From: VBCG01 sp044226535
Lineage (GTDB): Bacteria > Pseudomonadota > Gammaproteobacteria > Burkholderiales > Casimicrobiaceae
Reading direction: 5' to 3'
Length of the DNA: 64,000 nucleotides
Assembly: GCA_044226535.1 (NCBI GenBank)
Contig: JBGAGT010000015.1
Coordinates: 44,343-108,342 of the forward strand
Shown: piece by piece, positions 1 through 8,060 of the stretch
How positions within the stretch are numbered: the stretch's first letter is position 1
Layout of the letters: every line of letters starts with the position of its first letter
The notes under the pieces: generated by a model
The model's input: the letters and a program-made list of their open reading frames with translations, nothing else
Databases searched by the model: none
Told to the model about the DNA's origin: nothing
Position numbers and translations under genes: made by a program

Positions 1-1
1 C

Positions 2-472
2 GACGCCGACATCCGCCACGCCGCCGAGAGCACCATCCCCAACGTCCCGGTGCTGTTCTGGTCCTTCCGCATCATGGTGGGGCTGGGCTTCTACTTCATC
101 GCGCTGTTCGGCCTCGCGTTCTGGTTCGCCAGCACGCGCAAGCTCACCGAGCACCGCTGGTTCCTGCGCCTCGCGCTCTACAGCCTGCCGCTGCCCTGGA
201 TCTCCACCGAGCTCGGCTGGATCGTCGCCGAGTACGGGCGGCAGCCCTGGGCGATCGAGGGCGTGCTGCCCACCGCGCTCGGGGTGTCGAGCGTCTCGGC
301 CGCGCAGGTCGGCACGAGCCTCGCGGGCTTCGTGCTGTTCTACACCACGCTCGCCGTGGTCGACGTCGCGATGATGCGGAAGTACATCGGCAAGGGGCCC
401 GACGGCCTCGGCATGTGGAAGCAGAAGCCGATGGCGATCCGCGCCGCGCAGCTGCCGGGGGCGGGCGGCTGA
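2..472 (+). CDS. cydA: Cytochrome bd ubiquinol oxidase subunit I, C-terminal part
   Basis: This is the 3' end of a cydA gene that begins before the window; the frame is open from base 2. Subunit I carries the haem groups and the quinol site of the cytochrome bd oxidase in the inner membrane, which reduces O2 without pumping protons. The visible part has two hydrophobic segments and the stretch WISTELGWIVAEYGRQPWAI, which matches the conserved CydA C-terminal region (ELGW...AEYGRQPW). It is followed after 52 bp by cydB and then cydX, the standard operon order. The haem ligands and Q-loop lie outside the window, so CydA versus the CioA-like variant cannot be settled here. Confidence 0.95.
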   Translation, partial: DADIRHAAESTIPNVPVLFWSFRIMVGLGFYFIALFGLAFWFASTRKLTEHRWFLRLALYSLPLPWISTELGWIVAEYGRQPWAIEGVLPTALGVSSVSAAQVGTSLAGFVLFYTTLAVVDVAMMRKYIGKGPDGLGMWKQKPMAIRAAQLPGAGG

Positions 473-524
473 TGGCCGCCGCGCGCAACCGCCGCGGCCG
501 CGGGCCGCGGGAGGCGGGCCGCTG

Positions 525-1658
525 ATGCCCGACTACGAGACCCTGCGCGTCGCCTGGTGGCTGCTGATGGGCATCGTGATCATCGGCTTCGCCGTCATGG
601 ACGGCTTCGACCTCGGCGCCGTGGCCTGGGTGCGCATCCTCGCGCACGACGACGACGAGCGGCGCTCGATCATCGAGACCTTCGAGCCCTACTGGGAGGG
701 CAACCAGGTCTGGCTGATCCTCGGCGGCGGCGCGGTGTTCGCCGCGTGGCCCTTCCTCTACGCCGCGTCGTTCTCGGGCTTCTACTTCGCCATCCTGCTG
801 GTGCTGCTGGCGCTGATCCTGCGGCCGGTGTCGCTCAACGTGCGCAACAAGCGCGACGACGCGCGCTGGCGCGCGACCTGGGATGCGGCGCTCACCTTCA
901 CCAGCGTCGCCTCGGCGCTGCTGTTCGGCGTGGCACTGGGCAACCTCTTCCTCGGCGTGCCGCTGCGCTACGACGCCACCATGCGCCTCTCCTACGAAGG
1001 CGGGCTCCTGGGCCTCTTGCGCCCCTTCGCGCTGCTGGCGGGGCTGGTGAGCGTGGCCATGATCCTGATGCACGGCGCGGCATGGCTCGGCGCCAAGGCC
1101 GATCCCGTCATCGCCACGCGCGCGAAGCGCGCGCTGGGCTTCGTCGCGCCCGCATACGCGTTGCTCTACGCGCTCGCGGGCCTTTGGCTGGCGATGGGCG
1201 TTCCGGGGCTTCGCATCGACGGGCCGGCGGCGACGCAGGCGCCCTCCAACCCGCTCGCCAAACACGTGGTCGAAGGCGCCGGCTGGTTCGGCAACGGCCC
1301 GCTGGGGCGCTGGGCGGTGATCGTCGGCATCGCCGGCATCGTGCTGGCCCTCGCCTGCGCGCTGCTGGCGCGCCGCGGGCTCGCGCGAAGCGCCTTCCTC
1401 GCGAGCTCGGCCACCGTGGCGGCCACCATCCTGTCGGTCGGGTTCGCGCTTTTCCCCTTCCTGATGCCGTCGAGCGTCGACCCGCGCAGCAGCCTCACGG
1501 TCTGGGACGCCTCGTCGAGCGAGCACACGCTGGGGCTGATGCTGATCGCCACGGGGATCCTGCTGCCCATCGTGCTGGTCTACACCGCCTTCGTCTACCG
1601 CGTGATGCGCGGGCGCGTGTCCCTCGAGCACGTCCGCCGTACCCACGGCATGTACTGA
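525..1658 (+). CDS. cydB: Cytochrome bd ubiquinol oxidase subunit II
   Basis: The product is 377 aa, the usual CydB length, and is almost entirely transmembrane (about eight to nine helices). It pairs with CydA in the inner membrane and stabilises the haem core. Family hallmarks are the N-terminal segment ending in AVMDGFDLG and the motif EPYWEGNQVWLILGGGAVF (about residues 50-70). The ATG at 525 is the first start after cydA and opens directly on the typical CydB N-terminus. The stop at 1656-1658 lies 13 bp before cydX, so the three genes are surely co-transcribed. Confidence 0.96.
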   Translation: MPDYETLRVAWWLLMGIVIIGFAVMDGFDLGAVAWVRILAHDDDERRSIIETFEPYWEGNQVWLILGGGAVFAAWPFLYAASFSGFYFAILLVLLALILRPVSLNVRNKRDDARWRATWDAALTFTSVASALLFGVALGNLFLGVPLRYDATMRLSYEGGLLGLLRPFALLAGLVSVAMILMHGAAWLGAKADPVIATRAKRALGFVAPAYALLYALAGLWLAMGVPGLRIDGPAATQAPSNPLAKHVVEGAGWFGNGPLGRWAVIVGIAGIVLALACALLARRGLARSAFLASSATVAATILSVGFALFPFLMPSSVDPRSSLTVWDASSSEHTLGLMLIATGILLPIVLVYTAFVYRVMRGRVSLEHVRRTHGMY

Positions 1659-1671
1659 GGAGGCGCGGCGC

Positions 1672-1806
1672 ATGTGGTACTTCTCGTGGATCCTCGGCAT
1701 CGGCCTCGCCTGCGCCTTCGCCATCCTCAACGCCATGTGGCTCGAGCTCTACGAAGGCGATCCGCCCGCGCAGGACGACGCCATCGACAAGGAGCATCCC
1801 CGCTGA
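1672..1806 (+). CDS. cydX: Cytochrome bd oxidase small subunit CydX
   Basis: This is a 44-aa single-span membrane protein beginning MWYFSWILGIG, the hallmark of the CydX/YbgT family. It continues with one hydrophobic helix, the conserved ELYE, and an acidic tail. CydX is needed for assembly and stability of cytochrome bd. A GGAGG-like stretch (tgaggagg at about 1656-1664) sits just upstream of the ATG. Its TGA stop (1804-1806) overlaps the first two bases of a palindromic repeat at 1805-1827. It is easily missed because of its size, but position and sequence leave little doubt. Confidence 0.95.
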   Translation: MWYFSWILGIGLACAFAILNAMWLELYEGDPPAQDDAIDKEHPR

Positions 1807-1827
1807 TCCGCGCTTGCGCGGGATGAC
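1805..1827 (+). repeat. Dispersed palindromic repeat, copy A
   Basis: The core CCGCG-cttg-CGCGG forms a short hairpin followed by GATGAC. The same arrangement (CCCCGCTTGCGCGGGGATGAC type) recurs at 23.0, 38.66 and 40.19 kb. Here it begins inside the cydX stop codon and lies between the convergent genes cydX and dadA, so it may act as an mRNA 3' hairpin. Confidence 0.6.
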
Positions 1828-1829
1828 GT

Positions 1830-3071
1830 TCAGCCGAAGCGCGAGGCCGCGTAGGGCGCGAGGTCGATCGCGGGCTCGCGCCCCGCCAGCAGGTCGGCGA
1901 CGTGGCCCGCGGTGGGCGCCGCGCCTGTCAGGCCGACGTGCCCATGCCCGAAGGCGAGGATGGCATTGCCACAGCGCGGCGAGCGCCCGATGACCGGCAG
2001 CGAATCGGGCAGCGAGGGCCGGTGCCCCATCCAGCGCGTCGCGCCGCGATACGAAAGCCCTTCGAACAGCCGCGACGTGCCGGCGGCGAGCATGTCGGCA
2101 CGCCGCCAGTCCGGCGCCGCGTCGAGGCTCGCGAGCTCGACGGTGCCCGCCACCCGCAACCCGTCCTCCATGGGCGTCGCGTAGAACTTGCCGGTTCCCG
2201 ACATCACCGGAATGCGCGGCGCGACGCTCGCACCCTGCAGCGTGAGGTGATAGCCCCGCTCGGTGGTGAGCGGGACCCGCGCGCCCAGCGCGGCGGCGAG
2301 CGGCGCCGAATGCGCGCCCGCCGCGAGCACCACGGCATCGCAGTCGACCGGATCGCCGTCGGTGAGGACGCGCGCGACGCGGCCGTCGACCACGTCGAAT
2401 CCCCTCGCCGCGCACCTGGCGAAGCGCGTGCCCGCCGCGGACAGCGCCTGCGCGAGCGCTTGCGACAGCCGCAGGGGGTTCGGGACGTGGCCCTGCTCGG
2501 GCAGCACGACGAGGTGGGTGATGCGGCGCGACAGCGCGGGCTCGAACTCGCGCGCGGCCTCGCCTTCGAGCACGTCGATCGCCACGCCGTGCGCGCGCCG
2601 CAGCGCGCGGCCGAAGGCATCGCCTTCGAAGTCCCGCGCGTTCTCGTAGGCGAGCGCGTAACCCTGCTGGCGGATCAGCTCGGGCACGCCGGCCCAGGCA
2701 GCGAGCGGGCGCCAGGCGGCGATGGTGGGGTCGAGCAGCGCATGCAGGGCATCGGCGATCGCGGCGACGCGCGCCGGCGCGGTGCTGCGGTGGAAGCGCC
2801 ACAGCCACGGCGCGAGGCTCGCGAGGTAGCGCCAGCGGATGGACAGGGGACCCTCGCGGTCCAGCAGCCAGCCCGGGACCTTGCGCCAGGTGCCGGGCGT
2901 GCCGAGCGGCACGCAGGAGGCGCGCGACAGGCATCCCGCGTTGCCGTACGAGCAGTATTCGCCCGGCGGACGCGGGTCGACCAGCGTGACGCGGTGGCCT
3001 TCCTGCACGAGGCGCGCCGCGGCCGCGAGGCCCACCACCCCCGCACCGACGATGGCGACGCGTTGCTGCAT
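1830..3071 (-). CDS. FAD-dependent D-amino acid dehydrogenase (DadA-like)
   Basis: The product is a 413-aa flavoprotein of the DAO/DadA family. Residues 5-24 hold the FAD-binding Rossmann motif VGAGVVGLAAAARLVQEG, followed by the acidic ribose-binding end of strand 2 (TLVD). The C-terminal GHGHVGLTGA segment closes the FAD site, as in DadA small subunits. The expected reaction is oxidative deamination of D-amino acids (or a related amine) with electrons passed to the respiratory chain. The ATG at 3071 gives the correct N-terminus three to four residues before the dinucleotide fold. No alanine racemase or Lrp-type regulator is adjacent, so substrate specificity is open and glycine/hydroxyproline-type relatives remain possible. 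Confidence 0.85.
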   Translation of the reverse strand: MQQRVAIVGAGVVGLAAAARLVQEGHRVTLVDPRPPGEYCSYGNAGCLSRASCVPLGTPGTWRKVPGWLLDREGPLSIRWRYLASLAPWLWRFHRSTAPARVAAIADALHALLDPTIAAWRPLAAWAGVPELIRQQGYALAYENARDFEGDAFGRALRRAHGVAIDVLEGEAAREFEPALSRRITHLVVLPEQGHVPNPLRLSQALAQALSAAGTRFARCAARGFDVVDGRVARVLTDGDPVDCDAVVLAAGAHSAPLAAALGARVPLTTERGYHLTLQGASVAPRIPVMSGTGKFYATPMEDGLRVAGTVELASLDAAPDWRRADMLAAGTSRLFEGLSYRGATRWMGHRPSLPDSLPVIGRSPRCGNAILAFGHGHVGLTGAAPTAGHVADLLAGREPAIDLAPYAASRFG

Positions 3072-3108
3072 GGGTTGTTCGCGCTCGAGGCGAGAAGCCG
3101 CGCCGCGG

Positions 3109-3657
3109 CTACAGCGCCGTCGCCGCCTCGTCCGCGGGGACGACCTTGGCGAACGCGCCGCTCAGCCCCGCGAGGTACGCGGCGTGGACGTCGGCCGCCG
3201 CGACCGATCGTCCCCCGAACGCGAGGTCGCGCGTCGCGCAGGCATCGTGCGCCAGCGTGCAGGCGAAGCCCGCGTCGGCCGCGGCGCGCGTCGAGGTGTC
3301 GATGCACATGTGGGTCATCATGCCGGCGACCACCAGGCCGTCGATGCCCTGCCCGCGCAGCAGCGCGTCGAGGCCGGTGTCACGAAACGCGTTGGGGAAG
3401 TGCTTGACGACCCGCCGCTCGCCCTCGCGCGGCGCCACCGCGTCGTGGATGTCCGCGCCGCGCGTGCCGGGCAGGAAGAAGGTCGCGCCCGGGCGCGTCG
3501 ACAGGTGCTGGACGTGCACCACCGGCGTCCCGCGCTCGCGCGCCGCGGCGAGCAGCGCCGCCGCGCGGGCAACGGCGGCATCGGCGCCGACGAGCGTCAT
3601 GGCGCCGCCGGGGAAGTAATCGTTCTGCAGGTCGATCAGGAGGAGGGCGGTGCGCAT
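3109..3657 (-). CDS. Isochorismatase-family cysteine hydrolase
   Basis: The product is about 182 aa from the ATG at 3657 (an alternative ATG at 3663 adds two residues). The isochorismatase-like hydrolase fold shows its triad: Asp in LLLIDLQNDYFPGG (about residue 9), Lys in RVVKHFPNAF, and the nucleophilic Cys in GMMTHMCIDTSTRAA. These enzymes hydrolyse amides or vinyl ethers (nicotinamidase, peroxyureidoacrylate, isochorismate types), and the substrate cannot be read from sequence alone. It lies 37 bp downstream of the start of the DadA-like gene on the same strand and is probably upstream in one transcript with it. The frame stays open far upstream, but nothing there resembles the family. 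Confidence 0.85.
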   Translation of the reverse strand: MRTALLLIDLQNDYFPGGAMTLVGADAAVARAAALLAAARERGTPVVHVQHLSTRPGATFFLPGTRGADIHDAVAPREGERRVVKHFPNAFRDTGLDALLRGQGIDGLVVAGMMTHMCIDTSTRAAADAGFACTLAHDACATRDLAFGGRSVAAADVHAAYLAGLSGAFAKVVPADEAATAL

Positions 3658-3782
3658 GGTCATGGCGGTCGGGGTCGTCGGGGTCGTCGCGGTCCGGCGG
3701 GACGAAGCGTCGTCGGAGGGGACGCGTGCGGTTGAGGGTGTCGAGGCGTTCGTGAATAATGCCGGCCGCGGAAGACCCGCCC

Positions 3783-5183
3783 ATGAATCCGGCGCACATC
3801 CTGACGACCACGCCTCCATTGTCGCGCAATTGCGGCATGCGGACCTCCGCCGTGCCAGCCCTGGCGCGGGTGGCCCGTGCGGTTGCGCCGCCTGCCCGGC
3901 GCGCGTTCGCGGCCCTGCTCGCCGCGACGATCGCCGTGACGACGCTGCTCGACGCCGGCGGCGCCGCGGCGCAAGGCCTCTTCCGCGGCCGCACGTCGGC
4001 CGCCGCGCAGGCCCTCGCACCTGCCACCGTCACGCACGGCCCCTTCACCATCGTCCTCGAGCCGCGGACCATCTCGTCAGGCACCTTCCCCAACCAGGGA
4101 CGCTACAGCACGGTGACGATCAGCACGTTCTCGATCCTGTACAACGGCAAGCCCGTCGTCGTGCAGCACGGCTCGCGGCAGCTATCACGGTTCTTCCGGG
4201 TGTCCATCCTCACCGACGCGCCCCGGCCGGCGCTCCTCGCCTCGTCGATGGATTTCCACCTCGTCACCGAGCGCGACGGCAAGCCCTTGGTGCAGTCGGT
4301 GGGATCGCCCACCACCGAAACGGCCGACTTCCAGTGGCTCGACGGCCCCGGAGGCCAGCCGACGCCCATGGAGACCTTCGGCAACGAGCGCGTGCGCACC
4401 GACGAGCTGCCACTCGCGGGCGGCCGCTACCTGCTGCTGCGCGGTACCGCGGTACTGGACGTGAAGACGCTCGCGCTGCACCCGTCGACCATCACCGTCG
4501 AGAAGGGACCGCTGCGCGGCGTCGGAGGGCCGGTGGCGTTCGCGTTCTCGCCGGGCGCGACGCAGTTCGTGACCTGAGGCAGCTCGGTGCTGGTGGTCGA
4601 GAACGGCAACTACGTCCACGGCCTCGCGGTGATCGACTTCGCCAACGACGACAGCTACGGCCTGCGCCTCGAGCCCGGGCAGAAGCGCTTCCACGACGAA
4701 TCCGACCTGACGCCGCGCTGGTTCGCGCACTACTACCGATGGACGCGCGACGCGAGCGGCCGCGAGCGCCTCGTCGAGCGCGCCGATGCCAAACCGCTGC
4801 CGTGGATCGGCCGCATCGAGCGCGATCCCTCGTCGAGCTCGCTGGCGAGCGACGGCACACGCACGCACTACGACATCGCGAGCTACCGGCTGCGCGCCGC
4901 GAAGGAAGGACTCGCACCCGTGTTCACGCAGTTCCTGGTCGAGCGCTTCGGCGCGAAGCGGGCCGCGGACCCCTGGCAGGGCGCGACGGCCTGGAACGTG
5001 CCGCAATGCCCGCTGCCGCTGCGGCTCGGCTTCCTCGCCATGGAGGAGCCGCCGACGCTGGAGCTCTCCACCGACGGCGACCTCGCGGCGCGCGCGCAAT
5101 GCACGCCGGTGGTCGAGGCGATCGCGCGCGCCTTCGACGCCGAGCTCGCGTCGGGGAAGCACCAGGCGCTGTTCATCGACTGA
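3783..5183 (+). pseudogene. Exported protein of unknown function, interrupted by one in-frame TGA
   Basis: One reading frame runs from 3783 (alternative ATGs at 3759 and 3837) to 5183, broken only by a TGA at 4575-4577. The frame is identical before and after it, so no indel is involved. The first part has a long Ala-rich signal-like segment ending near GGAAAQG, then a beta-rich domain; the second part (about 200 aa) starts GSSVLVVENGNY and continues smoothly. I do not recognise the family. The simplest reading is a single nonsense substitution (TGG, TGC or CGA to TGA) or a base-call error in a roughly 465-aa periplasmic protein. A short CTCG...CGAG stem follows the TGA, but it is too weak to argue for selenocysteine. 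Confidence 0.6.
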
Positions 5184-5240
5184 ACGCGAGCCGACCGTCG
5201 GCGCCCGCGCAGCCCCGTGCCGCCGCCGGCGGCCGGGCGG

Positions 5241-6335
5241 TCAGACGTTGAAGCGGAAGTGCATGACGTCGCCGTCCTTGACGACGTAGTCCTTGCCTTC
5301 CAGCCGCATCTTGCCGGCTTCCTTCGCGCCCGCCTCGCCCTTGAGGCGGACATAGTCGTCGAAGCCGATGGTCTCGGCGCGGATGAAGCCCTTCTCGAAG
5401 TCGGTGTGGATCACCCCCGCGGCCTGCGGTGCGGTGGCGCCGATGCGCACCGTCCAGGCGCGCACTTCCTTGGGTCCCGCGGTGAAGTAGGTCTGCAGGC
5501 CGAGGAGCTTGTAGGCGGCATGGATCACGCGGTCGAGCCCCGGCTCCTTGAGCCCCAGGTCGGCGAGGAAGGCGAGCTTGTCCTCGCCCTCGAGGTCGGC
5601 GATCTCCGCTTCCAGCGCCGCGCACACCGCCACCACCGGCGCGCCTTCCCTGGCGGCATAGGCCTTCACGGCGTCGAGCAGCGGGTTGTCCGCGAAGCCC
5701 TTCTCGGCGACGTTGGCGACGTACATGGTCGGCTTCATGGTGAGCAGGAAATAGGGCGCGAGCAGCGTGCGTTCCTCGTCGTAGAGGTCGGCGCTGCGCG
5801 CGGGGCGCCCCTGGTCGAGCACGGCCGACACCTTGAGGAGCGCCTCGTGGAGGCGCTTCGCCTCCTTGTCGCCGCCGGCGCGCGCGAGCTTCTCGACCTT
5901 GGCGAGCTGCTTGTCCACCGCCGCGAGGTCGGCCAGCGCCAACTCGGTGTTGATGGTCTCGATGTCGGAGACCGGGTCGACCTTGCCGGCGACGTGCACG
6001 ACGTTGTCGTCGGCGAAGCAGCGCACCACGTGCGCGATGGCGTCGGTCTCGCGGATGTTGGCGAGGAACTGGTTGCCGAGCCCCTCGCCCTTGGAGGCGC
6101 CGGCGACGAGGCCCGCGATGTCGACGAACTCCACGACCGCGGGAATCACCTTTTCCGGCCTGGCGATGGCGGTGAGCGCGTCGAGCCGAGGGTCGGGCAC
6201 CTCGACGATGCCGACGTTGGGCTCGATGGTGCAGAACGGGTAGTTCTCCGCCGCGATGCCCGCCTTGGTCAGCGCGTTGAAAAGGGTCGACTTGCCGACG
6301 TTGGGCAGGCCGACGATGCCGCACTTGAGGCTCAT
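5241..6335 (-). CDS. ychF: Ribosome-binding ATPase YchF (Obg family)
   Basis: The product is 364 aa, the standard YchF length. Motif G1 GLPNVGKST is at residues 8-16, then an Obg-like G domain with the coiled-coil insertion, and a C-terminal TGS domain ending in DVMHFRFNV, the conserved YchF terminus. YchF binds the 70S ribosome and hydrolyses ATP rather than GTP; it is involved in translation quality and the oxidative-stress response. The ATG at 6335 overlaps the stop of pth by 4 bp (ATGA), so the two are translationally coupled in the rplY-pth-ychF operon. Confidence 0.97.
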   Translation of the reverse strand: MSLKCGIVGLPNVGKSTLFNALTKAGIAAENYPFCTIEPNVGIVEVPDPRLDALTAIARPEKVIPAVVEFVDIAGLVAGASKGEGLGNQFLANIRETDAIAHVVRCFADDNVVHVAGKVDPVSDIETINTELALADLAAVDKQLAKVEKLARAGGDKEAKRLHEALLKVSAVLDQGRPARSADLYDEERTLLAPYFLLTMKPTMYVANVAEKGFADNPLLDAVKAYAAREGAPVVAVCAALEAEIADLEGEDKLAFLADLGLKEPGLDRVIHAAYKLLGLQTYFTAGPKEVRAWTVRIGATAPQAAGVIHTDFEKGFIRAETIGFDDYVRLKGEAGAKEAGKMRLEGKDYVVKDGDVMHFRFNV

Positions 6336-6925
6336 GGAAGGTCTTTCGTCCGGGTGTGGAGCTGCAGCATCGCGCGCTCGAAGTCGCCGCGCGCGAGGTC
6401 GTCGAAGACGTCGAGCGAACGGTCGATGGCCGACTCGATCGCCGCGCGCTCGTCGCGCGCCGGCGGCCTCAGCACGAAGTCGACGACCTCCTGCTGCGGG
6501 ATCTCGCTGTCGCGCGGATGCCCGATGCCGAGGCGCAGCCGCCAGAACTCGGCGCTGCCGAGCCTCGCGCGGATGTCCTTGAGGCCGTTGTGGCCCGCGA
6601 CCCCGCCGCCGAGCTTGAGCTTGACCTCGCCCGCCGGCAGGTCGAGCTCGTCGTGCACCACCAGCACCTCCTCGGGCGCGATGCCGAGGAAGTGCGCGAG
6701 CGGCGCGACGCTCTGGCCCGAGAGGTTCATGTAGGTCGAGGGCTTGACGAGGCGCAGGTTGCCCGCGCGGGCGACCTCGCCGGAGAACTTCGCCTCGCGC
6801 GCGAAATGCGCGCCGAGCCTCGCCGCCAGCGCGTCGACGAACCAGAAGCCCGCGTTGTGGCGCGTGGCCGCGTACTCGCGGCCGACGTTGCCCAAGCCCG
6901 CGACGAGGCGGATGGGCGCGGTCAT
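6332..6925 (-). CDS. pth: Peptidyl-tRNA hydrolase
   Basis: The product is 197 aa from the ATG at 6925 (MTAPIRLVAGLGN). It cleaves peptidyl-tRNA that has dropped off ribosomes. The catalytic His is in EYAATRHNAGFWFVD (His23), the substrate-holding Asn is in KPSTYMNLSG, and the Asp in HDELDLPAG. The frame is open upstream, but the extra residues (rich in Ser/Pro) are not part of the family and the chosen start places the first beta strand correctly. Its 3' end overlaps ychF by 4 bp. A terminator at 6991-7025 separates it from rplY, so readthrough or a weak internal promoter must feed it. Confidence 0.96.
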   Translation of the reverse strand: MTAPIRLVAGLGNVGREYAATRHNAGFWFVDALAARLGAHFAREAKFSGEVARAGNLRLVKPSTYMNLSGQSVAPLAHFLGIAPEEVLVVHDELDLPAGEVKLKLGGGVAGHNGLKDIRARLGSAEFWRLRLGIGHPRDSEIPQQEVVDFVLRPPARDERAAIESAIDRSLDVFDDLARGDFERAMLQLHTRTKDLP

Positions 6926-6990
6926 GGCGATGGGATTCGCGGGCACGGCGGGTCGGGACGTGGGGGCGTCGGAATGTGGCAAGGCAGAAA

Positions 6991-7025
6991 CCAAAAGGCC
7001 CGTCCGCAGTGCGCGGAACGGGCCT
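6991..7025 (-). terminator. Rho-independent terminator after rplY
   Basis: On the minus strand a GC stem (GGCCCGTtCCGC ... GCGGaCGGGCC) with a short loop is followed directly by TTTTGGTTT. It lies 27 bp downstream of the rplY stop and is the clearest intrinsic terminator in the window. Confidence 0.8.
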
Positions 7026-7051
7026 CCGGGCGCGCCTTCGCGGGCGTGGCC

Positions 7052-7768
7052 TTACTTCTTCTTGTCGTCCTTGCCGGCGTCCTTCTTGTCGCCGGCCTTG
7101 GCGTCTGCCGCCTTGGCATCGCCGGTGGCGGCCTTGGCGTCGGCCGCGGGCGCGGCGGCCGCATCGGCGGCGGGCGCTTCCTCGACCTCGGCAGCCGCCT
7201 TCGGCACCACCGCCGTCGCGATCACCGGGTCCTTGCCGTGCGTGACGGCCGTCACGCCTTCGGCGAGCTTGAGGTCCGAGACCTTGATCGAGTGGCCCAC
7301 CTCGAGGCCCGAGAGGTCGACCTCGATGAACTCGGGCAGGTGCTTGGGCAGGCAGGCGACGTCGACTTCGTTCAGCACGTGGCTGACGATCGCGCCGCCG
7401 AGCTTCACCGCGGGCGAGACTTCCGCGTTCACGAAGTGCAGCGGCACCTTCATGTGGATCTTCTTGTTTTCGTCGATGCGCTGGAAGTCGATGTGCAGCA
7501 CCTGCAGCTTGTACGGGTGCATCTGCACGTCGCGCAGCAGCACGCGCTGCGAGCCCGAGCCGAGCTTCATGGTCAGGATCGACGAGTGGAACGCCTCGTT
7601 CTTGAGGGCGTGCCAGAGCGCGTTGTGGTCGAGTTCGATCGGTGCGGGCTTGTCGGCCCCGCCGTAGACGACCCCGGGGGTCTTGCCGGCGTGACGCAGG
7701 CGGCGGCTGGCGCCGCGGCCTTCGCCTTCGCGCGCGAAGGCGGTGAATTCGAGCTTGTTGCTGGCCAT
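7052..7768 (-). CDS. rplY: 50S ribosomal protein L25 / general stress protein Ctc
   Basis: The product is a 238-aa long-form L25 (CTC type): an N-terminal 5S rRNA-binding L25 beta-barrel (about residues 5-95) starting KLEFTAFAREGEG, then the TL5/CTC C-terminal domain to about residue 190. The last 45 residues are an Ala/Asp/Lys tail ending KDAGKDDKKK, low in complexity and probably disordered. L25 sits on 5S rRNA in the central protuberance. In relatives the gene follows prs directly; here 4 kb of foreign-looking genes stand between, and rplY has its own recognisable promoter at 7916-7945. Confidence 0.96.
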   Translation of the reverse strand: MASNKLEFTAFAREGEGRGASRRLRHAGKTPGVVYGGADKPAPIELDHNALWHALKNEAFHSSILTMKLGSGSQRVLLRDVQMHPYKLQVLHIDFQRIDENKKIHMKVPLHFVNAEVSPAVKLGGAIVSHVLNEVDVACLPKHLPEFIEVDLSGLEVGHSIKVSDLKLAEGVTAVTHGKDPVIATAVVPKAAAEVEEAPAADAAAAPAADAKAATGDAKAADAKAGDKKDAGKDDKKK

Positions 7769-7915
7769 GGTGGCTTCCTCGTGTCTGCGGCCTTCCCTTC
7801 GCGGTCCCCGGCGTCTCCCCTGGCGCGAAGGCTAAGGGCGGCGCGGGCCGGACGGGTCGTCCGCGGTTGGCGACACCGCTCCCGGCGTGGCAGGCCGGAA
7901 GCAGCAAACTCTTTG

Positions 7916-7945
7916 ATTATACGACGAACTGCGCCGAAGCCGCAA
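7916..7945 (-). promoter_or_regulatory. Sigma-70-type promoter of rplY
   Basis: On the minus strand a perfect -10 TATAAT lies at 7916-7921, with TTGCGG 18 bp upstream (7940-7945) as the -35. It is the only AT-rich spot in the 292-bp gap 7769-8060 between the divergent rplY and the collagen-like gene. It predicts a leader of about 140 nt before the rplY ATG. Confidence 0.6.
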
Positions 7946-8060
7946 GCCGCGGGGGAACCCGTGTGCCGCGATGCCGCACGCGTTGCCCCGCAGCCCGTTT
8001 GCCGGGCACAATCTCGCGACGCGCGCGATCCCGCTCGCGCGCAGCCCTCCGGGAACACTC

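Noticed and set aside
144..1736. Long minus-strand frame opposite cydB (530 codons)
   Set aside because: Low-complexity Arg/Ala/His-rich translation typical of antisense frames in GC-rich DNA; cydB and cydX on the plus strand are clear.
4575..4640. Selenocysteine insertion at the in-frame TGA
   Set aside because: The downstream stem is only 4 bp and no sel gene is in the window; kept as a question, not a call.
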